From: Pelomonas asaccharophilus_A
Lineage (GTDB): Bacteria; Pseudomonadota; Gammaproteobacteria; Burkholderiales; Burkholderiaceae_C
Assembly (NCBI RefSeq): GCF_031458115.1
Contig: NZ_JAVDXV010000009.1
Coordinates: 248,001 to 312,000, forward strand
DNA length: 64,000 nt
Reading direction: 5' to 3'
Position 1 is the first letter of the stretch. Each line of letters opens with the position of its first letter. The notes beneath the pieces were generated by a model. The model worked only from the letters and a program-made list of their open reading frames with translations, did not search any database and had not been told where the DNA came from. Both the position numbers and the translations under genes were made by a program. Shown piece by piece: positions 33,694-42,459 of the stretch.

Positions 33694-34992
33694 CTACCGC
33701 GTGGCCGGCACTGCCCGCCAGACGGTGTTGGACAGGTCGTCGGCGACGATGACAGCCCCCTTCGGGTCCAGCGTCACGCCCACCGGCCGGCCCATGGTCT
33801 TGCCATCCGCCTGGAAGCCGGCGACGAAGTCCACCGGCGGGCCGCTGGGCTTGCCACCGCTGAAGGGCACGAAGATGACCTTGTAGCCCACGGGCTGCTT
33901 GCGGTTCCAGCTGCCGTGCAGGCCGATGAAGGCGCCCTCGGCGAACGGCGCGGGCAGGCCCTGCGAGAAGGCCAGGCCCAGCGGCGCGGTGTGGGACTGC
34001 AGCGCGTAGTCGGGCTTGATCGTCGCTTGCACCTTCTTGTCGTCGCCGGGCTTGATGCGCGGGTCGACATTGGGGCCCCAGTAGGCATAGGGCCAGCCAT
34101 AGAAACCGCCTTCGCGCACGGAGGTGAGGTAGTCGGGCACGAGATCGGGGCCGAGTTCGTCGCGCTCGTTCACCACGGCGAACAGCTGCTGGCTGCCGGG
34201 CTCGAAGGCCAGCGCGGTGGGGTTGCGCAGGCCGGTGGCGAAGGGGCGCACGGCGCCGGTGGCGGCATCGACCTGCCAGACCAGCGCACGGTTCTCCTCG
34301 ATGGCCATGCCGCGCTCGCCGATGTTGCTGTTGGAGCCTATGCCCACATACAGGAGCTTGCCGGCGGCATCGACCGTGAGCGCCTTGGTCCAGTGGTGGT
34401 TGACGGCCGACGGCAGCAGCGCGACCGTCGCCGGCGCCGCGGCGGCGCGGGTCTCGCCGTCGGTGTAGTCAAAGCGTACCAGCGCGTCCTGGTTGGCCAC
34501 ATACAGCTTGCCGTTCGCGAAGGCCAGGCCATAGGGCGCGTTGAGGTTGTCGGCGTAGACCCAGCGGCCCTCATAAATGCCGTCGCCATCGGCATCGCGC
34601 AGCAGCGTGAGGCGGTTGCCGCCCTTCACGGGCGTGGTGCCCTTGGCCTTGATGAGGCCGGAGATGAAGTCCTTGGGCGTCAGCTTGGGCGCGCCGCCGC
34701 CCTTGCCTTCGGCGACGAGGATGTCGCCGTTGGGCAGCACCAGCGTCTGGCGCGGGATCTGCAGATCGGTGGCGATGGCCTTGATGGTCCAGCCGGCCGG
34801 CACGGTGGGCTGGCGGCCGTCCCAGCCGGTGGGCTGGGCGATGCCCATGTCGGGCAGCAGGCCGCGCTGCGGCGCGGGCAGCGACGGGTTGGCGCCGTGC
34901 TGGCCGGGATCGGCGGGCGTTTGCGCGCCGACGACCGCGACGCCCAGCGCCGCGGCGGCGGCCGCCGTGACGACGAACAGCGCGGCCCTCAT
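33694..34992 (-). CDS. PQQ-dependent sugar dehydrogenase (GDH/sorbosone type)
   Basis: The 432-residue exported protein has a signal peptide ending at GAQ (about residue 24) and the six-bladed propeller of soluble GDH/sorbosone dehydrogenases: IPRQTLVLPNGDILVAE, LRDADGDGIYEGRWVYADNLNAPYGLAF, VGIGSNSNIGERG, NPTALAFEPGSQQLFAVVNERDELG, GFYGWPYAYWG and IGLHGSWNRKQPVGYKV. It would oxidise sugars in the periplasm using PQQ. Its start overlaps the DUF2231 stop by 4 bp, so the two are one operon. Confidence 0.87.
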   Translation of the reverse strand: MRAALFVVTAAAAAALGVAVVGAQTPADPGQHGANPSLPAPQRGLLPDMGIAQPTGWDGRQPTVPAGWTIKAIATDLQIPRQTLVLPNGDILVAEGKGGGAPKLTPKDFISGLIKAKGTTPVKGGNRLTLLRDADGDGIYEGRWVYADNLNAPYGLAFANGKLYVANQDALVRFDYTDGETRAAAAPATVALLPSAVNHHWTKALTVDAAGKLLYVGIGSNSNIGERGMAIEENRALVWQVDAATGAVRPFATGLRNPTALAFEPGSQQLFAVVNERDELGPDLVPDYLTSVREGGFYGWPYAYWGPNVDPRIKPGDDKKVQATIKPDYALQSHTAPLGLAFSQGLPAPFAEGAFIGLHGSWNRKQPVGYKVIFVPFSGGKPSGPPVDFVAGFQADGKTMGRPVGVTLDPKGAVIVADDLSNTVWRAVPATR

Positions 34993-35357
34993 GCCGGCCT
35001 CCGCCGCCAGCCTGCCAGGCCCATGCCACCGGCCACGGCGGCCAGCACCAGCACCACGGCGGACAGCGCGAGGCCGGTGGGCATCGTGGCCCAGGCATCC
35101 CGCGCATGGATCAGCGCATTGACGAAGCCCAGCACAAAGGTGGCCAGCAGCAGCAGCAGGTAGACGACGTTGGCGCGGCGGCGCAGCACGTCCACCAGCG
35201 CCCACGCCAGCGCAAGGCCGGCGAGCACCAGCGCGCCGGCGATCAGCCAGGACGCGAAATTGATCCATTGCGGCTGGAAGCTGGCGCTGTAGGCCCAGTC
35301 GCTGAGCAGTGCGCCAAGGAACAGCGGCAGCGCGGAGATGGCGATGACGGCATGCAT
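34989..35357 (-). CDS. DUF2231 membrane protein
   Basis: The 122-residue protein has four membrane spans (FLGALLSDWAYSASF, WLIAGALVLAGLALAWALVDVL, VVYLLLLLATFVLGFVNALIHARDAW, TGLALSAVVLVLAAVAGGMGLAGW), matching DUF2231. These often accompany periplasmic dehydrogenases and may be membrane partners that take their electrons; here it is coupled to the PQQ enzyme by an ATGA overlap. The start MHAVIAISALPLF at 35357 is chosen from hydrophobicity; no strong ribosome site is present. Confidence 0.8.
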   Translation of the reverse strand: MHAVIAISALPLFLGALLSDWAYSASFQPQWINFASWLIAGALVLAGLALAWALVDVLRRRANVVYLLLLLATFVLGFVNALIHARDAWATMPTGLALSAVVLVLAAVAGGMGLAGWRRRPA

Positions 35358-35494
35358 GCGCTGCACCCGGCAATCGTGATGCCCGGCTTGGGTGCTGCGG
35401 AGCGATTGCGCGCTGTAAAACTTGCTGCAAAACCCTGCATCAATTCCCATCCGCGCAGCAGAAAGGGCGGGCAAGCCGCGTGCCATGCCGGGGC

Positions 35495-36217
35495 ATGGAC
35501 GACGCGCGACGCTGGATTCCCTATTGCGGCGAGGCTCCGGGCCCCAGCGAGTGGCTGGGCCGTTGGAACCTCGACCCCGTGCTGCTCGCCGCGTTGGCGC
35601 TGCTGGCGCTGGCACTGTGGTGGCCGGGCGCAAAGCCGCGCGTGGCGCTGCGCTGGGCCTGGGCGCTGGCGGTGCTGCTTTATGTGTCGCCGCTGTGCGC
35701 GCTCAGCTCGGCCTTCTTCACGGTGCGCGTGGCGCATCACATGGCACTGGTGCTGGCCATCGCGCCGCTGGCCGCATTTGGCCTGGCACCGCGCCGTGTG
35801 CCGTTGTGGACGAGCACGGCCGTTGCCACCGCCGTGTTCTGGCTGTGGCATGTGCCCGCGCCGTATGCGGCAGCCCTGTCCTCGAACGCGATCTACGCGT
35901 TGATGCAGCTGTCGCTGCTCGCCAGCGCGACGGTCTTCTGGATGGCCGTGCGGCGCGCCGCGCCGGCCGCGGCGATGGGCGCCATCCTCGTGACGATGGT
36001 GCTGATGGGCTTGCTCGGCGCGCTGATCCTGTTTGCCGCGCAGCCGCTGTACGAGCCGCACATCGCCTCGACGCTGGCCTGGGGCGTGTCGCCGCTGGAG
36101 GACCAGCAGTTGGCCGGCCTGCTGATGTGGGCGCCGGGCAGCCTGGCCTACCTGGCCGCGGCCCTCGCCATCGGCTGGCGCTGGCTGCAGGCCGAACGCG
36201 GATTGAAGGCTGCATGA
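35495..36217 (+). CDS. CtaG/caa3-type oxidase assembly-like protein
   Basis: The 240-residue protein has about seven membrane spans and the DUF1404/caa3_CtaG look (PLCALSSAFFTVRVAHHMALVLAIAPLAAFGL, AVFWLWHVPAPYAAAL, PLYEPHIASTLAWGVSPLEDQQLAGLLMWAPGS), with conserved His residues. It probably helps to load copper or heme into the caa3 oxidase encoded downstream. ATG 35495 is preferred; GTG 35480 is possible. It overlaps the cytochrome b gene by 4 bp. Confidence 0.85.
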   Translation: MDDARRWIPYCGEAPGPSEWLGRWNLDPVLLAALALLALALWWPGAKPRVALRWAWALAVLLYVSPLCALSSAFFTVRVAHHMALVLAIAPLAAFGLAPRRVPLWTSTAVATAVFWLWHVPAPYAAALSSNAIYALMQLSLLASATVFWMAVRRAAPAAAMGAILVTMVLMGLLGALILFAAQPLYEPHIASTLAWGVSPLEDQQLAGLLMWAPGSLAYLAAALAIGWRWLQAERGLKAA

Positions 36218-36876
36218 ACCTCGTCCAGGCCATCGAGTGGGCCGAAGGCCACCACCGGCGCGGGCTGTACTCGCCCATCGGCGTGGCCTTCCACTGGGTG
36301 ATGGCGGCGCTGATGATCTTCCAGCTGGGTTATGGCTGGTGGTTGGGCCGGCTGCCGGTGGGCGGCGACAAGCTGCTGGGCTACCAGACGCATGCCGAGG
36401 TCGGCCTGACCCTCATGGTGCTGGGCTCGCTGCGCTTCCTGTGGCGCAGCCAGATCGGCACGCCGGAGAACGTGGACGAGGACTCGCTCTCCGGCAAGGC
36501 CAGCCACGCGGTGGAGGTGTGGTTCTATTTCAGCTTCTTCGCGCTGCCCATCAGCGGCTGGGTCATGTGGTCCACGCTGCCGGGCGACCTGCCGCTGTCC
36601 ATCGCCGGCGTCATCCCGGTCCCCAACCTGCCGTTCCACCAGCTGTCCGAGCAGCTGCAGTTCACGCTGATGCAGGGTGCGGCGACAGCGCATCTGTGGA
36701 TCGTCTGGATCACCGCGCTGTCCATCCCCGGTCATGCGGGCGCGGCGGTGCTGCACTACGTGTTCAAGCGCGACCGCGTGCTGCCGTCCATGCTGGATCT
36801 CAACGGGCCGGACCAGCCGGGCGTGGTGGGATCTGCGACAGATAGCGGCTCAGCTCGTGAACCTCGTCGGCACTGA
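36214..36876 (+). CDS. cytochrome b561-type di-heme membrane protein
   Basis: The 220-residue protein has four membrane spans with heme-ligand-like His residues in VAFHWVMAAL, YQTHAEVGLTL and TAHLWIVWITAL. It belongs to the cytochrome b561/Ni-hydrogenase b-type group and would move electrons between quinol and periplasmic carriers. Its last 77 bp lie antisense to the 3' end of the minus-strand cytochrome c gene. The C-terminal tail (residues 195-220) is polar and not family-like. Confidence 0.85.
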   Translation: MNLVQAIEWAEGHHRRGLYSPIGVAFHWVMAALMIFQLGYGWWLGRLPVGGDKLLGYQTHAEVGLTLMVLGSLRFLWRSQIGTPENVDEDSLSGKASHAVEVWFYFSFFALPISGWVMWSTLPGDLPLSIAGVIPVPNLPFHQLSEQLQFTLMQGAATAHLWIVWITALSIPGHAGAAVLHYVFKRDRVLPSMLDLNGPDQPGVVGSATDSGSAREPRRH

Positions 36877-37432
36877 GCGCCTGCGCCACCTTCAACATCT
36901 CATGCTCGCCATCATTGCGCCGCTTCGCCACCTGCCAGTCCTGCAGCTGCTGGGCCAGGTAGAGAGCGGGTTGGCCGGCCAGCGGCGGGCCCAGCGGCGT
37001 GCCGCTGGCATCGGCGCCGTGGCATTGCTGGCAGGCGCGTGTGTACAGCGCGTTGGCGGCCGGCGGAGCGGTGGTGTCGCCGGCTGGAACCGCCAACGCC
37101 GCGTAGTGGTTCGCCACGCGGACGCGCTCGTGGCTGTCCAGGAAGCGCGCCACGTCACGCATCACGTCGTGGGGTCGCAGGCCCAGCGCGTAGTCCTCCA
37201 TCTGCTTTTGCAGATAGCCCGCCGGCAGACCGGCCAGGCGCGGAGCGTCGAAGCCGTTGCCCTCGCCGCGCGCGCCATGGCAGCTCACGCAGGCATAGCG
37301 CGCCCCGCCCTCGCCGCCGCTCATCGCGATCAGCTCGCCGCTGCGGCCCCAGCGGTCATCGCTGGGCGCCATGCGGTCGGTGCAGGCCGTGAGCGTGAGC
37401 AGCAGAAGGCAGAAGAGAGGCAGGTGGCGCAT
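36800..37432 (-). CDS. di-heme cytochrome c (c4-like) lipoprotein
   Basis: The 210-residue protein has a lipoprotein signal (MRHLPLFCLLLLTLTAC) and two heme c sites, CVSCH (near residue 48) and CQQCH (near residue 140), in tandem cytochrome c4-like domains (SCHGARGEGNGFDAPRLAGLPAGYLQKQMEDY; GTPLGPPLAGQPALYLAQQLQDW). It is likely anchored in a membrane facing the periplasm as an electron donor for the oxidase. It is the only minus-strand gene in the cluster and starts within a base or so of the divergent cytochrome c gene. Confidence 0.88.
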   Translation of the reverse strand: MRHLPLFCLLLLTLTACTDRMAPSDDRWGRSGELIAMSGGEGGARYACVSCHGARGEGNGFDAPRLAGLPAGYLQKQMEDYALGLRPHDVMRDVARFLDSHERVRVANHYAALAVPAGDTTAPPAANALYTRACQQCHGADASGTPLGPPLAGQPALYLAQQLQDWQVAKRRNDGEHEMLKVAQALSADEVHELSRYLSQIPPRPAGPAR

Positions 37433-37445
37433 GGCAACTGACCTC

Positions 37446-37811
37446 ATGGCAAGGCGCGCGCCAGCCCTGTGCTTCATCGTCCTGCTCACCGCCTGCGACG
37501 GCCCGCCCGACCGCACGCCCACGCTGGCCGACGCCGACGCGCGCCGCGGCCGCCAGCTGGTCACCGACAAGGGCTGCGTGGCCTGCCATGCCTTCCCCGA
37601 CGTGAAGTGGCCGCGAGGCGGCCTGGGGCCGTCGCTGGAGCAATTCGGCAAACAAGGCTTGATCGCCGGCCGCCTGCCCAACCAGCCTGGCGTGCTGATG
37701 CAATTCGTGCGCAACGCGCCCGCCCAGATTCCCGGCACCGCGATGCCGGGCATTCCCATGACCGACCAGGAAGCCCGCGATGTCAGCGCCTACCTCCTCC
37801 AGCTTCGCTGA
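37446..37811 (+). CDS. mono-heme cytochrome c lipoprotein
   Basis: The 121-residue protein has a lipoprotein signal (MARRAPALCFIVLLTAC) and one heme site CVACH (near residue 44), with the distal Met probably in GTAMPGIPM. It looks like a small class I cytochrome c placed directly before subunit II, as in some caa3 operons. ATG 37431 is an alternative start and would overlap the start codon of the divergent cytochrome gene. Its 3' end overlaps ctaC by 32 bp. Confidence 0.85.
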   Translation: MARRAPALCFIVLLTACDGPPDRTPTLADADARRGRQLVTDKGCVACHAFPDVKWPRGGLGPSLEQFGKQGLIAGRLPNQPGVLMQFVRNAPAQIPGTAMPGIPMTDQEARDVSAYLLQLR

Positions 37812-38751
37812 GGCTTTCAAGGGCTGGCCGCCGCCGGTGCTGGACCCGGCGGGCCCGTTCTCCAACTCGGTCACCACACTGGCCTGGGTGTTGATGGCGG
37901 GCGCCGTGGCGATCTTCCTGCTCGTCTGCGTGGCGATGTGGGTAGCGCTTTACGGCAGCGACGCGTTGCGCGCGAAGCTGGGCGGCGAACGCGTCGTGAA
38001 GTGGTTCGGCCTGGTCATTCCGGCCGGCGTGTTGCTGCTGCTTCTCGTGTGGGGGCTGACGCTGGTGCGAGGCCTCACCACCATCCAGGGCGACGAGCTG
38101 CGCATGCGCGTGTCGGGCAACCTGTACTGGTGGCGCGTGAGCTACCTCGACGCGGCCGGCCGCGAGCTGCATGCGGATGCCAACGAGCTGCACATCCCGG
38201 TGGGCCGGCCGGTCGTCGTGGACATGGTGTCGGAGGACGTCATCCACAGCTTCTGGGTGCCCAAGCTGGGCGGCAAGATGGACATGATCCCGGGCCGCAC
38301 CAACCGGCTCAAGCTGCAGGCCGACAAGCCCGGCAGCTACGGCGGCCAATGCGCCGAGTTCTGCGGCGGCGCGCACTCGCTGATGGGCTTTGTCGTCGTC
38401 GCGCACGAGGCGGCGGACTGGCAGCGCTGGATGGACGCGCGGCTCAAGCCCGCACCCGCCGGGCTCAGCGTCGAGGCGCTGCGCGGCAGGCAGTTGTTCA
38501 ACGAGGTGGGCTGCGCGGCCTGCCACCGAGTGGCCGGCACCGACGCGCAAGGCATCGCGGGGCCGGATCTGACGCACGTGGGCTCGCGGCTGTCGCTGGG
38601 CGCCGGCATCCTGCCCAACACGCGCGCGACGCTGATCGGCTGGATCGCCGACAGCCAGTCCATCAAGCCCAACAACCGCATGCCGGCTTACCGCTCGCTG
38701 AAGGCCGACGAGCTGAATGCGCTGGCGAGCTACATGGAGTCGTTGAAATGA
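37780..38751 (+). CDS. ctaC: cytochrome c oxidase subunit II with fused cytochrome c
   Basis: The 323-residue caa3-type subunit II has two membrane spans (about residues 30-55 and 72-93). The CuA domain follows with ligands His156, Cys191, Cys195, His199 and Met202 (CAEFCGGAHSLM), and a C-terminal cytochrome c domain has CAACH at 245-249. It takes electrons from cytochrome c and feeds the heme-copper centre of subunit I. No clear signal peptide precedes the first span. Repeat copy C starts 2 nt after its stop. Confidence 0.94.
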   Translation: MSAPTSSSFAEAFKGWPPPVLDPAGPFSNSVTTLAWVLMAGAVAIFLLVCVAMWVALYGSDALRAKLGGERVVKWFGLVIPAGVLLLLLVWGLTLVRGLTTIQGDELRMRVSGNLYWWRVSYLDAAGRELHADANELHIPVGRPVVVDMVSEDVIHSFWVPKLGGKMDMIPGRTNRLKLQADKPGSYGGQCAEFCGGAHSLMGFVVVAHEAADWQRWMDARLKPAPAGLSVEALRGRQLFNEVGCAACHRVAGTDAQGIAGPDLTHVGSRLSLGAGILPNTRATLIGWIADSQSIKPNNRMPAYRSLKADELNALASYMESLK

Positions 38752-38752
38752 T

Positions 38753-38890
38753 GCCCCTCGCCCAGCCCCGCACCGCTGGACGCGGGCGTGTCCGGTCGGT
38801 CCCCCGAGGGGACGGCGATGCCCGCGGCATTGAGCCGCGAGCACATCGCCACGACGGGCCGGCTTGGGAGCGGCCCGGCGCTCGGCCCGC
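38753..38890 (+). repeat. intergenic repeat family, copy C (between ctaC and ctaD)
   Basis: This copy begins GCCCCTCG one base after the ctaC stop and contains the GTCCCCCGAGGGGAC hairpin and the covarying hairpin at 38814-38850. It ends 48 bp before the ctaD start, so it is an intercistronic element inside an operon. Confidence 0.8.
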
Positions 38891-38938
38891 GGGCGCCATG
38901 CCCTCTGGCTGCGGCGAAGCTCAGCAAGGAGCGCGAGC

Positions 38939-41530
38939 GTGACGCAGCCCGCCGCTCCCGGCGTGCATGGCGCCGTGCAGAACGCCGAACCGTCGGAGAC
39001 CGGCTTCGACACGAAGCTCTACGCCCGCTTCCCCACGCAAGGCGGCCGCCCGGCCGGCGAGCTGGAGGCGCTGGAGAAGGTCTGGGAAACACCCAAAGGC
39101 TGGCGCGCGTTCAGTGCCGTCAACAACAACTTCATCGGCTTCCTGTTCATCGTCACGGCCTTCGGCTTCTTCGTCGCGGCGGGCATCCTGTCGCTCGTTA
39201 TGCGTGTGCAGCTCGCCGCGCCCATGGCCGGCGTCGTGCCGCAGGAGACCTACAACCAGCTGTTCACGATGCACGGCTCGGTGATGATGTTCCTGTTCGC
39301 CGTGCCGGCCATCGAGGCCGTCGCCGTGCTGCTGCTGCCGCAAATCATCGCGGCGCGCGACCTGCCCTTCCCGCGCCTGTCGGCCTACTCGTACTGGGCC
39401 TACGCCATCGGCGGCACGGTCTTCTTCAGCTCCATCTTCTTCAGCCTCGCGCCGTCCGACGGCTGGTTCATGTACCCGCCGCTCAGCTCGGGCGTGTACT
39501 CCAAGGGCATCAACGCCGACTTCTGGCTGCTGGGCATAGGCTTCATCGAGATCAGCGCGATCGCCGGCGCCATCGAGCTCGTCGTCGGGGTGCTGCGCAC
39601 GCGCGCACCCGGTATGACGCTGGCGAAGATGCCCGTCTACGCCTGGGCCATCCTGATCTTCGGCGTGATGATCCTGCTGGCCTTCCCGGCCATGATCATG
39701 GTGACCTTCCTGCTGGAGCTGGAACGCGCCTTCAACTGGCCGCTGTTCGACGCCACGCGCGGCGGCGACCCGCTGCTGTACCAGCACCTGTTCTGGTTCT
39801 TCGGCCACCCGGACGTCTACATCATCTTCATCCCCGCGTCGGCCATGGTGTCCACGATGGTCGTCACCGTCGCGCAGAAGAAGCTCGTCGGCCACGAGCT
39901 GGTGGTGCTCGCGATGATCGCCACCGGCTTCATCAGCTTCGGCGTGTGGGCGCACCACATGTTCACCGTGGGCCTGCCGGGGCTGTCGGCGGGCTACTTC
40001 TCGGCGGCGTCGATGGCGGTGGCCATTCCGGCCGGCGCGCAGGTGTTCGCGTGGATCTGCACGCTGGCCGCCGGCAAGGTGCAGCGCAACGTGCCGTCGC
40101 TGTTCCTCGTCGGCGGCATCCTGATCTTCGTGATGGGCGGGCTGACCGGCGTGATGGTGGGCATGGTGGCCTTCGACGGCCAGGCGCACGACACCTACTT
40201 CGTCGTCGCGCACTTCCACTACGTGCTCATCGGCGGCATGGTGTTCCCGCTGCTGGCCGGCTTCTACTACTGGACGCCGATGATCAACGGCCGCCAGCTG
40301 TCCGAGCGGCTGGGCCGCTGGGTGTTCTGGCTGTGCTTCACCGGCGTGCACGTGTGCTTCCTGCCCATGCACCTGAGCGGCCTGATGGGCATGCCGCGTC
40401 GCGTGGACACCTACCTGCCCGACCGCGCCTGGGACATGCCCAACCTGATCTCCACCGTGGGCGCCTTCGTGATGGCGGCGGGCGTAGCGCTGTTCCTTGT
40501 CGATGCGTTGCGGTGCTACCTGCGCTGGGGCAGCGGCGGCAATGCAATGAACGTGTTCCACGGCGGCACGCTGGAGTGGCTGTCGACCGGCAACTACGGC
40601 GTGCGCTCCATCCCGGTCGTGCACGACCTGGAGCCGCTGTGGGCCGACCCGCAACTCGCCACCGACGTGGAAGCCGGCCGCTACTTCCTGCCCGGCACCG
40701 CCACCGGCCAGCGCGAGACGCTGATCACCAGCCCCACGCGCGCCGAGCCGCAGTACGTGCAGATCATGCCGGGGCCGTCCTGGTGGCCGCTGCTGTCCGC
40801 CGTGTTCACGGCCGGCGCCTTCTTGCTGCTGACCGTGCAGGCGCTGACACTGAGCGCCGTGTGCGCGGTGCTGACCGTGGTGTGCCTGATGCGCTGGGTG
40901 TGGTTCAACGACCGGCACGTCGAGCAGAAGACCGTCGATGCCGGAGCCGGCATCCAGCTGCCCACCTACGTCGCCGGCCCGCAGGCCCACGGCTGGTGGG
41001 CCGCGGTGCTGCTGTGCATCACGCTGGGCATGATCTTCCTGATGGCCATGTTCGGCTACCTGTACCTGCACGGTGCGCATCCTGAATGGTGGCGCGTGGC
41101 GGCGCCGCGCGGCACGCTGGTCCCGGGTCTTGCGCTGCTGGTTGCCGCTGCGGGCTGTGCCTATGCCGCCCGGCCGATGATGGCCAAGTGGAAACGCGGC
41201 AGCGGCGCCAGCGCGGCGCTGATGACCGCCAGCGCGCTGTGTCTCACCGCCGCGCTGGCGCTGGACCTGCGCGACTGGTGGCAGGCCGGCCTGCGCGGCG
41301 ATGCCAGCGGCCAGGGCGCGGCGGTGTTCGCAATGCTGGCCTGGCACGGCAGCGTCGTCGTCGCGGTGGGGCTGTCGGCCCTCTACTACGCGCTGCGCTG
41401 GATGCGCGGCCTGGCGCCCGGCCCGGCCAACAAGACGCTGGAGGCGCTGCGCATCCTGTTCATCTTTGCGGCGATGGAAGGCACGGCCGGCCTGCTGCTG
41501 CCGCGCGTGCTGCCATGGGGTGGTGGGTGA
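38939..41530 (+). CDS. ctaD: fused cytochrome c oxidase subunit I/III
   Basis: The 863-residue protein is subunit I (about residues 40-600) joined to a subunit III-like membrane domain (about 640-860). Heme and CuB ligands are visible: TMHGSVMMF (low-spin heme), FFGHPDVYIIF with the cross-linked His/Tyr, WAHHMFT (two CuB His) and HFHYVL. Subunit I pumps protons while reducing oxygen. The start is GTG 38939 with AAGGAG 8 bp before it; the longer frame from 38864 runs through the repeat. Fused I/III is known in some caa3 oxidases. Confidence 0.93.
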   Translation: MTQPAAPGVHGAVQNAEPSETGFDTKLYARFPTQGGRPAGELEALEKVWETPKGWRAFSAVNNNFIGFLFIVTAFGFFVAAGILSLVMRVQLAAPMAGVVPQETYNQLFTMHGSVMMFLFAVPAIEAVAVLLLPQIIAARDLPFPRLSAYSYWAYAIGGTVFFSSIFFSLAPSDGWFMYPPLSSGVYSKGINADFWLLGIGFIEISAIAGAIELVVGVLRTRAPGMTLAKMPVYAWAILIFGVMILLAFPAMIMVTFLLELERAFNWPLFDATRGGDPLLYQHLFWFFGHPDVYIIFIPASAMVSTMVVTVAQKKLVGHELVVLAMIATGFISFGVWAHHMFTVGLPGLSAGYFSAASMAVAIPAGAQVFAWICTLAAGKVQRNVPSLFLVGGILIFVMGGLTGVMVGMVAFDGQAHDTYFVVAHFHYVLIGGMVFPLLAGFYYWTPMINGRQLSERLGRWVFWLCFTGVHVCFLPMHLSGLMGMPRRVDTYLPDRAWDMPNLISTVGAFVMAAGVALFLVDALRCYLRWGSGGNAMNVFHGGTLEWLSTGNYGVRSIPVVHDLEPLWADPQLATDVEAGRYFLPGTATGQRETLITSPTRAEPQYVQIMPGPSWWPLLSAVFTAGAFLLLTVQALTLSAVCAVLTVVCLMRWVWFNDRHVEQKTVDAGAGIQLPTYVAGPQAHGWWAAVLLCITLGMIFLMAMFGYLYLHGAHPEWWRVAAPRGTLVPGLALLVAAAGCAYAARPMMAKWKRGSGASAALMTASALCLTAALALDLRDWWQAGLRGDASGQGAAVFAMLAWHGSVVVAVGLSALYYALRWMRGLAPGPANKTLEALRILFIFAAMEGTAGLLLPRVLPWGGG

Positions 41531-41832
41531 TGAAACCCCCGTCCCCCTGGCCACCGTTGCTGACGGCCTTGACGATCTGGTTTGCGCACTTCATGGTGTG
41601 CTGGGCGGCGAGCGAGCTGGTGTGGCCGCAGCAGCGGATGGCGAATGTCGTTGCTTGGGTCGCAACCGCGATCGCGTTGCTAGCGCTGGGCGTGCATGCG
41701 CTGAGGCTGCGCGGCCTGCGCGCGGTGGGCTCGTTGCCGGGCTTGCACTACCGTTGTTCGCAGGGTGCTGCGGCGTTGGCGACGGTGGCGGTGGCGTTCA
41801 GCGCGCTGCCGGCACTCCTGCTGATGTCCTGA
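41530..41832 (+). CDS. small membrane protein of the oxidase cluster
   Basis: The 100-residue protein has three predicted spans (PLLTALTIWFAHFMVCWAASELVW, VVAWVATAIALLALGVHAL, GAAALATVAVAFSALPALLLM). The ATG overlaps the ctaD stop (TGATG), so it is coupled to the oxidase. It might be a small accessory subunit. I do not know its family. It is the last high-GC gene before the lower-GC cassette region. Confidence 0.7.
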   Translation: MKPPSPWPPLLTALTIWFAHFMVCWAASELVWPQQRMANVVAWVATAIALLALGVHALRLRGLRAVGSLPGLHYRCSQGAAALATVAVAFSALPALLLMS

Positions 41833-41888
41833 GCCATGCCAGACCGGGCCCTGGCCGGACGCTGTTCTCTCTCCGGCTTGCTGATTGG

Positions 41889-42371
41889 CTATGCCTCAAT
41901 GGGCCGAGGTTGATAGACGACTCTGAATTGCTCACAAGCGAGCAACATGCCTTCGTCGAAGTGCCGGCCCGCCTTGACGCACTCCATTTCGAAATACCGC
42001 CTGTGCTCCTGGCGCCAGAAGGCAAGCGACCCGTCGCCTTCACCCTCGACTGCCGCAAACTCGGCGGTGACTTCGTTGAAAGGCACGACTTCAACGACTT
42101 GCGTCTCAATGACGCAAAGCGGTTGACCCGCCCAGCCCGTGACGATGCTGAGATCGCCCGCCCTCGGGGCGCGTATTCCTTGATCCTGGTAAGACGCCAA
42201 CGACCCTGCTGTAGCTCGCTTGATGCCACGCAGCACCAGATCGGCAAGTTCGTCGGCGAGTTGCTGGCTGTCTCCGAAGACACAGACGTCGTAGTAGCGG
42301 CTGTCATCGTCCGTGCCCGTGGCAAGGCGGAACTCGCTCCAGAACGCTTGAAGGTGCGGAGGGACGGGCAT
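41889..42371 (-). CDS. ASCH domain protein (cassette gene)
   Basis: The 160-residue protein matches ASCH-fold proteins: FWSEFRLATG, VCVFGDSQQLADELADLVLRGIKRATAGSL, GDLSIVTGWAGQPLCVIETQVVEVVPFNEVTAEFAAVEGEGDGSLAFWRQEHRRYF. ASCH proteins are predicted RNA binders, and the E. coli relative YqfB hydrolyses N4-acetylcytidine. Genes of this kind are common integron cassettes. GC is lower than in the neighbours, and attC-like sequence lies just before the start. GCATAGC overlaps the TAG stop, as it does after the next gene upstream. Confidence 0.85.
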   Translation of the reverse strand: MPVPPHLQAFWSEFRLATGTDDDSRYYDVCVFGDSQQLADELADLVLRGIKRATAGSLASYQDQGIRAPRAGDLSIVTGWAGQPLCVIETQVVEVVPFNEVTAEFAAVEGEGDGSLAFWRQEHRRYFEMECVKAGRHFDEGMLLACEQFRVVYQPRPIEA

Positions 42372-42384
42372 GGGGGGCTTTGCA

Positions 42385-42458
42385 GACCAACGTTATACGT
42401 GAGCGGCTGACGTAGACACACGCAATGGACTCACGCCAGCCCGACGGAATAGCTATGC
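42385..42458 (-). repeat. weak attC-like site C
   Basis: On the minus strand GCATAGC just after the DUF2314 stop and GTTGGTC, 14 nt before the ASCH ATG, sit where R'' and R' would be in a 74-bp attC. The internal arms pair poorly, so this is the weakest of the three sites and is supported mainly by position. Confidence 0.3.
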
Positions 42459-42459
42459 G

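Noticed and set aside
41833..41894. Fourth attC site after the ASCH gene
   Set aside because: GCATAGC overlaps the stop as an R''-like box and GCCGGA/TCCGGC can pair, but no GTTRRRY core follows, so the site is incomplete at best.
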